Assembly: GCF_918797505.1 (NCBI RefSeq)
Contig: NC_092795.1
Span: forward strand, 17,843,131-17,907,130
Source of the DNA: Bemisia tabaci
Taxonomy: Eukaryota > Arthropoda > Insecta > Hemiptera > Aleyrodidae
DNA length: 64,000 nucleotides
Reading direction: 5' to 3'
The position numbers and the translations under genes are program-made. The notes beneath the pieces were generated by a model, which worked only from the letters and a program-made list of their open reading frames with translations, made no database searches and was not told where the DNA came from. This document shows positions 15,101 through 27,067 of the stretch, one piece after another; the first letter of the stretch is position 1; the number at the start of each line of letters is the position of its first letter.

Positions 15101-18100
15101 TGACCATTTTCAATCAAAGGGACTTCCCCTTTCTTTTAAATTATGTAGTAGAAAGTTTGTTCTCAGTGCCAATATTGAGGTATTGGTACTATTGCCAAAG
15201 GGAGTATTTTCAGACATTTTGGCATAAAAATGCTTAATTTTGCCAAATAAGATCAATTTATGACAATGGACCTACAATTTAAGCATGTTATCTGCCGATT
15301 ATTCGCACATTCCTACTCATTAGCATTCACATAGCAGTATAATATTAATGAAAATCCATTATTTTGCTCTTGAACCTTTTTCTTCTTCTTTTTTGTAGGC
15401 AAGAAGAGCCTTGGGTGACTTTGGTGTTCCAATTGCAATAGTAACGATGGTTGCTTTGGATTACTTCAACCCACAAACTTACACAGAAAAATTAAAAGTG
15501 CCTGAAGGATTGTCGCCGTCAAACCCGGAGGAAAGAAGTTGGATCATTCCACCGACTGGTGTTCATTTACCGGTTCAGACATGGACCATGTTCGCTGCTT
15601 GCATTCCCGCATTACTTGTTTACATTCTCCTTTTCATGGAAACTCACATTTGCGAGTAAGTACCTTGTGTGAAACATTAATCTTCTATTTATTTTTATTA
15701 GGGATGGCAATTTTTGATAAATTTCAGAGGTCAGTTTGATTTTTATAATAAAATCAATACGATTTTTTAATAAGCAGCAAAAATTGATTTTGCCTGAAAT
15801 TTGATTTCATCAATTTTTGGGACAAACAGGATGAAAAATCTTCCTTATTACATCATTGCTGCGGATGCTTTCATCATTTAATGCGAAATTCAGCAAAATT
15901 GTTTGCTGGAATGACTTATTCCATCTTTAGATTGACTTCTACCAATTGATGAAAGAAAACATGATTTGAAATCATCTTGCCTCTCATTCAAAAGCTTTTC
16001 ATGTAGTATAATTTCCATCTCAAAAAATTTTTTAAGCCCAATTATGATGAACTCAAGGGGAAATGAAAACTTTTCTTTTTTACGTATTATCGTATTTTGC
16101 CTGGACGCAAAAACAAAATTGTGGTATGTTTGTATTGTATTCCCTCCTTGTGTCATCATATCTCTGTCAGTCTGGCGAGTGCCTCAGAACGACTCATTGT
16201 AGCCTCCTCACCCTCTCTGTCTCTGTTTCTATTGCTATCTACCTCAATACTGCACAGGTACAAAATGGAGATTCCATCAGTAACAGCTTCAACATCATCT
16301 TCTAAATCAAAGAAATTGAAAGTTCGCAAACCTCTACAAAACTTTCTTCAATATTAAAGAACAAAAATGCAGGACTTTCAAACTCTATGTTTGGGGCATT
16401 GTCAGTTTACATTAAGTTTTATTCATTTTATCTGGTTTCAGGTTGATAATTGATAAAAAAGAAAGGAAATTGAAGAAAGGAAGTGGATTCCATTTAGACA
16501 TAGTTCTTGTTTGTATGTTAAATGTTGGCTGTGGATTGATGGGTGCACCATGGATGTGTGCCGCAACTGTTCGCTCCGTCACTCATGTTTCCTCTGTGAC
16601 AGTCATGTCCCGCACTCACGCTCCGGGAGAGAAACCACATATCATAGATGTGAAAGGTATCCTTCGCATTTTTCATCCATACAACTGTGACTTGTTTTGC
16701 CCATTTCACTAGGGAAGTGTTAATATTTATTTCTGTGGAAAATTTAAGTGATGTGAAATGGTTACAACCGAGGGCCAACCGACAGTAACTGCATGCAATT
16801 CTTTGAACAAAAACCTTTTTAAACTAGGTTTCTGAGTATTAAATGTTCATCATAGTTTACCCTCTTTTGAGTAAGTTTGTGTAAATGAATTTCCTTGGAT
16901 CTAATTAAATTCAGTTCATTCATAGTGTTTGTTGTAAAGCTTCAAAAGTAAGCCAATACGTTTTCATGAAGATTCTCCTGAGACCCATATATACAAACTC
17001 AAAATTTTATTTTTGACACAACCGGTAAAAATTGCTCACCTGTAAAATTTATCTTCCTTGCATTTTTAAATTGGAAAGAGGGCTTTCAGGGTATGAAGTT
17101 CATCCCTGTTGAAAGTCCTCCTCCCGAGGACTAGTCACAAAATTAGTGATGAGATGAAAAAAATGGCTTTGAGTTTATTATTTAGTATAAAGTTATTAGG
17201 TTGAAGCCAAAAATGTTTTGCAATTTCCTGGATCCTGTATTGATGAAAAGTACACATTTTGTCAAAGATTGAGTCAATGCCTCAGAAAAGCCATCATAAT
17301 TGATGATTTGTTTCATTTTCAGAATAAAAATTTTTTTAAGTGTCCTTAGAAAATGCAGTAATTCTTTTTTTTTTTTCCTTTTTCAGAACAGAGAGTCAGT
17401 GCTCTCATAGTTTCAGTCTCAGTAGGGCTTTCGGTGCTTATGTCACCTCTCCTACGGTTGGTTCCAATGTCTGTTCTGTTCGGTGTTTTCTTGTACATGG
17501 GAATCTCCTCCTTGAACGGAGTTCAATTTTTTGAAAGACTGCGATTATTCTTCATGCCTGTAAAACATCATTCTCAAGCAACTTATGTCCGAAAGGTGAG
17601 AAAAAGACCCAAATCCTCTCAATCGTTTGGTGTCACTCTTGTGTTCACCAAGTACATCAGAACGTAACCGAAATTATTACTACAAATGATGTAAGAATTT
17701 CCATTACCTACGTAAACTATTTCAAATCAGTCTAGCGCCATGAATGATCTTTGTACGAGCGAGTATTTCCCCTTTGCCTAGAGGTTGATGAAAACGAAAA
17801 GCTCAGCCCACAAGTTTCTGGGCGTTCATCTCTATTTGAAATTGCTTTTTGGTCGAGCGTTTCACGTGTTTGCCATGATCTAACCATAATTTTGCTTCTT
17901 TGAGTTTAGCCTCCTTTGTGGCTAATAGGCACACCAAATAAATTTTGTTTAGTCCTAAATTTGTATCGCTTGTAAGGTCGATCTGCTGGCGCATGAGGCT
18001 GGTGCATGAGACTGACTGCCCGCCTTGAAAGGCTGATGTTACTTTTTAGGAAAAAGTTTAAAAACTGAAGATAAGTTAGCAGAATTCCCCCTAAATCTAC

Positions 18101-20187
18101 TAAGTTTACAATGCTAATTTTGTTTACTTTAGTGTGGCTAGTGAGGCTCATGGGTGAGGCTCTTTTGCCACTGAGAACAATGCAAATTTCATATTGAGTA
18201 CCAACCAGTTCTGTTTCTTGTTATAAGTAATGCCTCAAAAATAAATATCTCTTAAAAAAAAGTAGAATTCTGTCTTTCACATCAGTAACAATCTTTTGCA
18301 AGTGCCGGCTTTCAAAAGGGTATGAAAATGGATTACAAGCTGTTCATCGTATAAAATAAATGCTTGAAAACTGCAGAACTGCCAAGGGGAAAATAGGCAC
18401 TGGAGAAACTATGATCTACAAGTTTTCAGTTCTTAAAAAAGCAGAAATAAAAGTCTTAGTCTTGCCTCTCATCCCAAAATCTGCCTCACAATTTCCCCAA
18501 TTCTAGGATCATGAGGTAAGAAAATTTTTGCACCCCTAGTTCTGGCATGTATTTTCTCTATGGCAAATGTTTGACCTCTAAATATCAAAATTATATGTAC
18601 TATTATTACGTATATTAATTCCCTAATTTTGAATTTCAGGTCCAAACTATGAAAATGCACTTGTTTACAATAATTCAACTTTTGTGTCTTGTGGTCTTGT
18701 GGATAGTCAAGTCAACTGCAATATCTCTTGCCTTTCCGTTCTTCTTAATTTTGATGATTCCATTGCGAGCTCAACTGCGATTTATATTCACACCAGCAGA
18801 ACTTAGAGCTGTAAGTATTTCAATTATTAATTTTATCACACTAATTTTAAACTAAGGCTTTTCCCCGATAGTTTTTATTATCTCACAAATCTTACTAAGG
18901 CTTTGGTAAATGTTTTTAATGCATCAGTCAGTAATAATGTACCTAACTAGCAGCATTTTACATTACTGATATAGACCTCCAAGTTGTCCTAAGTTTCGTT
19001 ATCCATGCTATTATACAGTGAAACCTCGCTAAGTCGGTTTTCATCGGGACCGAGGAAATTTACCGAGTTAAGCGGGTTACCGACTTACGCGGACTGCCAC
19101 TTTTCCTGCCGCGCTTTTTCAAATTTCGCGCCCTAAATTGGACAAACGCAAACGTGCGTGTAGAGTGACTTGTAGGAGTGTTTAGGAGAGCCATTTGATC
19201 GAAGAGAATGGTACTAAAGAGTAAAATTTCATGAGATGCACTTGAAATTGCGTGTTGTAAGTGTCAGGGCATCATGAAGTCATCGGGTTAATCGTATGTT
19301 GGGGTGCCGCGGCACCCCATTGCGTATCACCCCCCGCGCACCCCACGCGGCATGCCGCGCGGTGATGCGCCGCGGCCACCCGCTATGGCGGGTCGTTGAA
19401 CTGAAAATGCAACGTATCAATACTCGCTAAAATCTCCGAAAAACTCTGCGGAAGATTCCTGGGGGGAGCGGGGAAGGGCAATGCAAGATGGTAGGGGGAG
19501 AGGGGCCGGTGCCGACTTGACCTGTCAACTCATCGATGCGTGAAATTGCTTAATTATGCATGCGTGTTTTCACACGCGCGATAAGATAACACGCGGTATC
19601 AGATATCCTATTCTCTACTGTTCTCATCTTTCGTGTCGTTATCGAGTGTTTTTGATTCCTTATCTCTCTATTTCCGATGTCGTTTCTCGCACTGCGCTGC
19701 GCTTTCTCGGAGATTCGCTCACCCTTCGTGGCGTAACTTGACCCAACCCGGACCGCGCACGGAAACACTACCTACGCTTGATCACGGGTGACGATCGAAG
19801 AAAAACAGGTCGAGATGGAAAAATTTCACCGAGTTAAGCGGGTTCAGAATCTGACCAAACCGAGATACCGAGACTTATTTAGCATTGTGTTATATGGGTG
19901 ATAAACGGGACCGGGCGATTCTACCGACTAAAGCGGGTTACCGGCTTATCCGGAAACCGACTTAGCGAGGTTTTACTGTAGTGAAACTATGAACATCATT
20001 TTGCCTTTGACAGAATAAAATCCAGAGGAATCAATTTATTTAATGGACAAAACAGTAGTAATCTTGCTTAATATTGTGTTCACTAATGCATTTGTTAATT
20101 TTTTTTCAGTTGGACAGTGATGAACCTGATGTAGACGATAAAGAAGACGAACCTGATTTCTACACTGAAGCTCTTTTGCCTGGCTGA
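166..20187 (+). CDS. Anion exchange protein, SLC4A1-3 (AE) class, 5' end outside window
   Basis: Seventeen exons join in frame: 166-308, 779-956, 2007-2212, 7678-7800, 8287-8487, 9227-9331, 9914-10115, 10646-10861, 11556-11704, 12333-12527, 13039-13151, 14638-14797, 15399-15655, 16442-16656, 17387-17595, 18640-18810 and 20110-20187 (stop TGA), giving about 972 visible residues. Residues ~48-386 are the cytoplasmic band-3 domain ([46 protein letters not shown]). Residues ~395-948 are the membrane transporter domain ([69 protein letters not shown]). The family exchanges chloride for bicarbonate at the plasma membrane. The FMET glutamate, equivalent to the proton-coupling Glu of AE1, is kept. 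The AE-type [11 protein letters not shown] and acidic C-tail separate it from the Na-bicarbonate branch. The third outer loop has a possible glycosylation site (NNSS). The first visible exon starts in mid-codon, so upstream exons are missing. Confidence 0.95.
1001..1444. mobile_element. Short inverted-repeat element (MITE), 444 bp
   Basis: Arms of about 50 bp at 1001-1055 and 1390-1444 are reverse complements with few mismatches, starting AGGTGGAGAAACGGTGCTGG and ending in its complement. It lies in the intron at 957-2006 of the anion exchanger. No transposase is seen and the superfamily is not recognised. A 17-bp near-direct repeat (TTTATGAAATTAAGTAG and a one-mismatch copy) occurs at ~986-1002 and ~1492-1508. 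It does not abut the right arm, so it is not a clear target duplication. Confidence 0.7.
2213..7677. other. Long intron of the anion exchanger, nothing recognised
   Basis: This 5.5-kb intron between exons 3 and 4 has no open frame with a recognisable domain. A short stretch at ~4680-4735 resembles ~38435-38487 (shared core GTGCTTTAAT, then TGTCTAG and a GG-CCATT block) and may be a fragment of a dispersed repeat. Confidence 0.6.
9139..9179. repeat. 41-nt poly(T) run before an exon
   Basis: An uninterrupted T tract ends 47 nt upstream of the anion-exchanger exon that starts at 9227. It lies just outside the usual polypyrimidine tract of that acceptor (TTTCAG at 9221-9226). It may be a retroposed or slippage-expanded tract. 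Confidence 0.9.
11965..12255 (+). repeat. Dispersed repeat of the GGAATT/CAGGGAAA type, copy 1
   Basis: This intronic segment aligns by eye with ~39945-40255: shared blocks include GGAATTGT, TCATCAGG, a core reading CAGCGCT-TCC-CA-AATCA, and GTCATTTG near the right end. The second copy is in the hydrolase gene intron, in the same orientation. Function and superfamily are unknown. Confidence 0.6.
13260..14130. mobile_element. Inverted-repeat element with ~150-bp arms
   Basis: The left arm (~13260-13420) and right arm (~13970-14130) are reverse complements, including AATGTCTCAAAAATCACAAT, GTAAGAAATTGG and CAAAAACGATACTA. The whole is about 870 bp and fills most of the intron between the exons ending at 13151 and starting at 14638. 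No transposase reading frame is seen, so it is a non-autonomous element of unknown superfamily. End coordinates are approximate. Confidence 0.75.
19016..19978. mobile_element. Tigger/pogo-like non-autonomous element
   Basis: The element starts CAGTGAAACCTCGCTAAGTC and ends in the near complement (CTTAGCGAGGTTTTACTG). It is flanked by TA on both sides (19014-19015, 19979-19980), as expected for the Tc1/mariner-pogo group. It is 963 bp and sits in the last intron of the anion exchanger. The sub-terminal motif ACCGAGTTAAGCGGGTT recurs inside both ends. The core (~19290-19520) is strongly GC-rich compared with its surroundings. No intact transposase is seen. Confidence 0.8.
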
Positions 20188-20774
20188 GAGAACTATCGAT
20201 TTTGTGCCCGTATTGTTCTCACGTTTTCTTGTCTGGTATCAACTTGTTAAGCTCTTTCCACTGAGACAAGTTTCTTCACTTCCTCTCGCCCCTTCGATTC
20301 TAATCGTAATGGTAGTGGCTGTACGCAACGTACAAACGCAACTCTTTTTGGGTATGATGGCCATGACTTGTTATTATCTTTTATTGTTTATTTTAAAAAC
20401 CGGTTGTAGTGTATATTTTTTTATATTTTATTGTTGTTTAAAGTTTATTGTTGTTGAAATGCTAATCAAGATGTGAACGAGTTGAGTTGGATTATCCAAG
20501 CTAAATACCCACAGTTTATTAGGAGGAAGGGGGATTATGTTTATTTTTTTTTACAAGAGTTGGAACTACTAAACAAACTTTGTTAAAAATCCACCAAGTT
20601 TCTTGGTTAACTTTCAGTTTTCTTATTTTGAAACATTCAACAAAGATTAAGGTCACGAATCTTTTAAAGTTTGCCATTTTTTTTTTGATCAAGTTTTCCA
20701 GATCAGTGCCCCTTTGGACACCTCTTCCCCCTAAAGTGAGATCTTGAGAAATAGAATGAACTACAATGAACTAC

Positions 20775-20780
20775 AATAAA
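20775..20780 (+). promoter_or_regulatory. Candidate poly(A) signal of the anion exchanger
   Basis: AATAAA is followed at ~20798-20815 by a GT-rich stretch (GTGCATGTGTGCGTG) of the kind seen downstream of cleavage sites. This gives a 3' UTR of about 600 nt. It is inferred; other signals may be used. Confidence 0.45.
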
Positions 20781-23418
20781 GATGAGGAAGAGTAGAGTGC
20801 ATGTGTGCGTGATTGCTCACTTCAAAAAAATTGATGCTAATAGCCTCAAATGAAGCTAAGTTGTTATGCCATAACTGCTACAAAACTCAACATTGATAAG
20901 AAAAAAAAAATTAAAGTCTCAGTTACTGGCATACAGTTTTGATAAAATGAGACATTGCAGTTGATTTATTGCAGAGGTTTAATTTTAGAAAAACTGATGA
21001 TAATTTGAGCAATTTATCCTTGCCCTTAATTACCCTTAACTGCCATTATAAAATCATCCAGGCAAACAGCGTTCCACCTTTGTAGGCAGTGAAGATACCA
21101 GTTGCTCTTTCTCTCCCCCATAAACTCCTGGGCCTAAATCTTGTTGATCAAAGCTGTTCGCAAGTCAAGTCAAGATAACCTCCAGACTCTGAAGAATAAA
21201 TCAGGCATCCATATCCAAACACAAATTGTTTGCGAGTGAATCTGTTTTAACGACCCATTTCAATGATATTAAACATAAAATAGCCAATAATCATCAATCG
21301 TGAACAAACTCGCTGTCATCTGGGAATGAAGATTGGTTGCTGATAAAATCTGTGGCTTGAATTGTTTGAAAGGTACGCTGAGTCCCTTGTTGATGGTGAA
21401 ACCATGGAGGTACCTTTATTTGCAAAGTTGTAGGTTTCTTGTCACATTTTATTTTTTTCAAAGGATAACGAATGAACATTGATGCTTGGAATTTTATTGA
21501 TTTCTTGATTTTTTGTATTCTTTCCAGAATATTCCTGAAAAATTCCAAATAAATTAAATTTGTTAGTTTTTCCTTTGAGAAAATCGAATAATAGAATAGA
21601 GTTTGAAACGTAGTAATCAAGGTTGGTATGTGTTTTTTGACCATCACCATTGCCATTCATTATCTTGATTAGCTTTGATAATTGATGTGATATGTTGTAA
21701 ATTTCTCAGATAACATTTAGATTCTCATAGTGGAAATTTAGATTAATTTTTTCTAGTTTTTATTGAATTATGTTTCTTTCTTGGGGAATGCTTTTATTAT
21801 ATTTGGACTCGAAAAGAATTTGAAGTTTGAAAATGCGCACACCCTTGTGTGCTTTTGAAAAATGTATTACCATTGTTCCCTTTGTTAGGACCATGTATTA
21901 GCTCTCAGCTTCTTTCCAAGTCGTCTTTCATATTATGATTTTGAAAGAAATTAATGGTGTGTTGCTCATTTTCAAGATAATTGTTATCTTGGAATAAGTG
22001 CTCTAAAGGTTTCCTTGTAGCATTGACTACTAAATTTAAATACATAACAAGTATATTTTTAAAAAAAAACTGTTAAAATGTACAAATAAAGACATTTTTT
22101 TTGGATTTTTCACGTATGTTGAACGGAAAATTTATATGAAAAGAAGAAGTGAAAAAAAGGCTAGCCATAATTGAATAAAATTCGAAAATTGTCTCTATCA
22201 ATACAGGACAAACTAAAATCAATATAAAACATACAAAATGAAAAATGTACTCATAATATCTGTTACAGTGCACTTCTATAATGTGATTTAAAACTTCTGA
22301 AAGTGCAAGTCGTTAATTCTAAGTTAGGAAAAACTAAAAAGGATCTCCTACTTCTTACATGAAAAAATTTTTTGTTTTTGTTTTCAAAAGATAAGTTTTT
22401 CCTCTTGTTTAGTCCTTAACTTTTTTAACGGTCAGTGCTACCAGAGAATTGCCTTTTTTCTGCTGTTCCATAATTTTTTGCCTTCAGTATTCTTCCATCT
22501 TTATTATTAGTTAAATTAGTTTTTTAATGACGTGTTACGGATCATAATGAGTGCTGTGCCAGTTTTGGATTGAATTAAAAGTTTCTCCAATGGATGCCAG
22601 TACCTTTTTTTCGGTGCATTATTATTTTTAGGTGCTATGTAATTTGCTCACTTTCTTAGGGCCCAAGAATGTTAAATCGATTCACCCCCTTCACATCATA
22701 AAATATATCCTTCCCTTCAGCCATCCTCATTTAACCCTTATATTAACAGCAAGAATTTTGTATTTTACTTTCTAAATTTTCATTTCTTGTGAAGCTGCAT
22801 GTAAATTTACCCTGTTAGGTTCTCTTCTTGTAAAATGGATACAGTAGCTATTATATTGAAGCAATACATTGTATGTCTTCCCTTTAAAATTTCTCGATTG
22901 GAATTTTGCTCGGAAAAACATTTCAATTATCTCAACTCCTCGCCGATTCACCATTGCACTCTTTTGAAATTGATAAAACAGAGAATGAACAATACTATTC
23001 ATTGTTTTGCATTTACTGTATGTTAATTTTGAATGTTTATACCTCCTTCAAAAGTTTAGACCCCCCCCCCCCCCACCCATCCCAAAAAAATTGCATGCAA
23101 TGTTAGTCATGAAATTTTGGAGGGAAAATTTTTAACTCAGTTCTTTAATCTATTTCTTGTCTACTGGGTGACTATCAATAATTCAATCACTGAGATAAAA
23201 AAAAAAAAAAATTGAACTCATTGGCTTCTTGGAATACTAAACAAAAATCCTCCCTATCAAGATCTCCATCAATAAACATTGGAGCTCCAAGCTCTGCTCT
23301 GTTCATTGAAATCTGCTTGTGAAGTTAATACTGGAGGTGCGCATTTTAGGCCCGCATCACTCACCTCGCTTTTTCAGGCTCTTCTTCTTCAGGGTATGGA
23401 GGAAATAATTGCAGATCA

Positions 23419-23579
23419 CATTGTTCAAATTCCGTATACCTACATTTCAGGATTTTAAATGCATGACTAACAGAATACTGATGGGATAAAATTGTTTATC
23501 CATTGTTCGAATTCCGTATACCTACATTTCAGGATTTTAAATGCATGACTAACAGAATACTGATAGGATAAAATTGTTT
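23419..23579. repeat. Two-copy tandem repeat, 82-bp unit
   Basis: Unit 1 at 23419-23500 and unit 2 from 23501 share the block from CATTGTTC through CCGTATACCTACATTTCAGG to GGATAAAATTGTTT with only two or three differences. This is a recent local duplication in intergenic DNA with no coding potential. Confidence 0.95.
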
Positions 23580-25792
23580 TTTCCAAAATAATCAACAAAT
23601 TCACGCGATGAGAAGCTAAGAAACGTGTTTGTTTTCCTTTTTTCGAACTTTACTCTTAATCAGGAGTACCTTATTAGTTCATCAAAAATAAAAATATATT
23701 AACTAATACGTTCCGTTTGCTAAACTAAGTCAGTTTGCAGGTTATTTGTAGGTAAAATGTCTCATCAAAATTTTAACTGATGAATCACCAGTCATTTTTC
23801 GCATCCATTCTTTAAATAGTGCAATGGGGTGCCAATGAGATGCAGCTCATTTTAAGCTAATTTCCACTTTGCCTACCTGTTAAAAAATCAGGTATAAAGT
23901 TGAATTTTTGTACTATAATTGACTCTAAACTTAGGAGATCAAGGGTAAACTGTAGGAGGATGATTTCATGTCGCCATTATGCTTTGTTTCACTGTTCTGC
24001 CACTGTTGTGAGTAAAAAAATTTCTATAGGTAAGAAATATCAGGTATTGTTTCTTGTAAGATGTGGAAGGTAAATGAGCTTTGATTATTTTGAGTTAAAT
24101 TTTTTTATATGTTCTGTTAGAAGTCTGGACAGAATTTTATCATCTTTAATAGCTTTTAAGAGATAATAAATTTCGAAGATCTTTTAAAAGTGGTGAAAAC
24201 TATAGAATGTTTTGATTCTTACTGAGGTCAAATAAATGGGACAAATTTCGAGGAGTATAACCTAGAACTTTCCGCGTTGCAAAATTCTTTACCTTTGGGT
24301 ATCATTTCAAAGGATGCAATGCATTACAGAATGTCCCTAGACCTTTTACTTCAGGCATAAATAATTCTAGGTGCTCTTAATTTATATTAACAGAAAAGGT
24401 CATTATAGTTTTACCCTGCCACTTAAGGTTAAGGAAGTCTGTTCTGTGAAGGACCAGAGAGAACTTCTTTTATGATGAGTATTCTTTTTCACAATTCCTC
24501 TACCTAAGAAACAAGCCTCCATCCTCAGAAGTTTTTCAAAATTGATGGTATATTTTAAAGTCCGTCAAGACTAAACATCAAATGAGAGAAGAACTTTTAA
24601 TACGTAGTGTGTGAATCCTGAAAAATGGAAGGCAAGAATGTCTGGAAAAAAAAAATATTATTGTAAAATTGAAAGCTTTAAAAATGGGTGCTCTCCGTTC
24701 TTTTTTCAGTGAAGTAAAATGCACTTGACTTCTCTCTTTCTTCTTTTTCTAAAAAAAGAAAGAAGAAATAAAGGGAAATTAGTTTTTTGAGTATTAACGT
24801 CTGCTATTCTCAAAAACACGTTATTACTTCCCTGCAGCTTCGATTGTCACTGTCGGTGGTTTTATGCAAATAATTGTAAATCTCAAACTTCAGTTGAGTT
24901 GGGTTCAATGGAACCTAAAAATTTGTTCAATCCCAAGAACTGAACCGTAGTGTCCATTTTTCCTTGAATATATCTCTGTATTGTCTCACAACTATGTACC
25001 TAGTATGTAATTAATTAAATTGCTTGACATCAAGCCTAATGTTGCCTCTCATTCTTTGTTAATTTTTTTTCTCCTCGTTTTTAACAGAGAAATGGTGTAT
25101 CTAGCACATATCTACTTTTTGAATAAAATGTTATTAAAAATCAGAATTACTGACAATATCATAATTTTAATTGCCAATTCAATCAACTCCAGGGAATGTG
25201 CAGGCTATTCTTTGATAGAAATCTATTGTGAAACAGAAAGCCAGAAAAGAGTTGAGAAGATCATGGAGGACTAGAAGTAATGAGATCAAATTGTTTATTT
25301 TGTCAAATTTTCAATACATATTAATTTTTTGTTTTTGTTTTACCCAAAAACAGCAGTCTTATCATGAACGAATGAGGAAAAGTCAGTACATGAAGAGTAA
25401 ACATAAGAAAACCACAGAAAGTCTAATCATTTTCGCACAAGGTAAACATCAGTTTTTGAAACAAAAATTTCAAGATACATATTTTATTACATAGCTACAC
25501 TTAAAATACGTAAAGATCATTAAGAATGCCCCTCCCCCCCCCCCAAAAAAAAAAAAAAAATTGAAGCTTGGTGATCAAACAGTTTAAAGATTGGTGACTA
25601 GTAAAAATTGCTCGCAAGATTACACTTATTTATGAAAATTACAACAAGTATGGCATGTCATGTAATTTTTTGGTTGAAAAAGAAATTTATGAGGAACAAT
25701 TAACAAATTAACTAACACGATTCACTTCCCTCAGCAATTTTAATAGTTTTCCCTGTAACTAATTCTCACTTTTAAATACATTTGGGGGTAAA

Positions 25793-25885
25793 AACATGAA
25801 ATAAAGGGGAGAAACATGAAATAAAGAGGAGAAGCAGTTCTATAAACAAAAAATAATTCTTTAAATGAGGAATTCACTGAAATAA

Positions 25886-25939
<54 letters not shown>
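25793..25939. repeat. Short duplication followed by 48-nt poly(A)
   Basis: AACATGAAATAAAG-GGAG is repeated twice in tandem (~25793-25832). An A run fills 25892-25939. The A run on the plus strand could be the tail of an old retroposed transcript, but no source sequence is recognised upstream. Confidence 0.6.
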
Positions 25940-25940
<1 letters not shown>

Positions 25941-27067
25941 AACACTAGTTGCAAATCCTAATCATAAATTTTAACAACTATTTGACCATAAAACATTTTC
26001 ATGAATAAAAAAACAGTTTCCCTGAACCAACAAATTAAATGAAGACAAAAATTAACAGGTACATCGTTGAAGGAAAAAATCCTCAAAATTTTATATTTAT
26101 TGTAAGTATTTCTTGGGGATTTTTTGAAATGAACTTATCTAAAGAAAAAATCTGTAGAGGATCAAATTTTCAATCACTCTCTTAGAAGCAAAATACTTTC
26201 ATTTTCAAAGAAATTTTGAAAAAATACAACTCCTAACTCAAATGTTTCAATTGGGAGAACCCTAGTAACAATAAGCTGAAAAGATGGAAGATGCTTACCA
26301 GAATGCAGATGACATTCTTTCGCTGAACCTTGTCCAATTGACAGTCCAACATTTATATGGATTACACTTCGCAAAAAGCAACCATTAGCTATGGAATGCT
26401 ATTAAGACAGTGCAACTTACTTTATTTTGTAGCTGAAAGGTTATTATTTGCTCACAAAAGAAATATCAGTGGAACAAGAAAAATTATTTTTCAAATTTCA
26501 TACATTGATCTGCTTTGAGTTATTTAATGATGAACCAAGGAGTTGCACAATCTTGGAAATATTCTGATACCACTTCATAGTGCCTTTCAACTAAATGCTG
26601 TAATTGGAGGGAATCAATTTTCCGAGCTTATTTATATGAGCACCTCTCTGAATCAGAAAATTGCATGTAAGTCTTTCTTTAAATGGTAAAAAAGTTGATT
26701 CTTTTCTGCATGATGCCGTCGGTAAAATGTTTCCTGTTTTTTAAATTTAATTAAATTCTTAATAATCAAAACAAGTGGTAAAGATAAGATGTTGGCTCGA
26801 AATATACATGAAAATAATACATCAACAATTTAATAATATTACTGGCCTAGCAAGTTGACTGATGCATGTATACATTTTGTAAATATTCTTACCCTAAAAT
26901 CACAGTCAGCTATCACAAAAACCTTAATCTAGGCAACAGCTTTGTCAAATTTCACAGCTGAGGGTAAATGCAATTGAAGGAGGTTGATTCAAAAACAACT
27001 AAGTGTAAAGAGGACAAATCCTCACAAAAATTTCAACTCAGGAGAATGAAACTGATGCAAGTACATG

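Larger units (their letters stand above)
20188..27067. other. 3' UTR and intergenic DNA, no gene recognised
   Basis: Reading frames here are short and show no family motif. The stretch holds the candidate poly(A) signal, an 82-bp tandem duplication, a short duplication near 25.8 kb and a long poly(A) run. The 3' UTR of the minus-strand BED/hAT gene should lie at its right edge; possible signals on that strand (TTTATT read on plus) occur at 26421-26426 and 26096-26101. Confidence 0.6.

Noticed and set aside
17803..18151. Minus-strand reading frames of 63 and 81 codons inside an anion-exchanger intron
   Set aside because: No domain, no conserved motif and no splice partners; judged chance frames.
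166..20187. Sodium-bicarbonate (NBC/Ndae1) branch of SLC4 for the first gene
   Set aside because: C-terminal half has AE-type signatures ([24 protein letters not shown]) and lacks the long Cys-rich outer loop of the NBC branch.
23061..23074. Poly(C) and poly(G) runs as possible G-quadruplex or regulatory elements
   Set aside because: Isolated single runs; simple slippage or assembly effects explain them.
26174..26374. 66-codon minus-strand frame near the 3' side of the BED/hAT gene
   Set aside because: Lies after the stop codon of that gene, is low in recognisable motifs and lacks convincing splice links.
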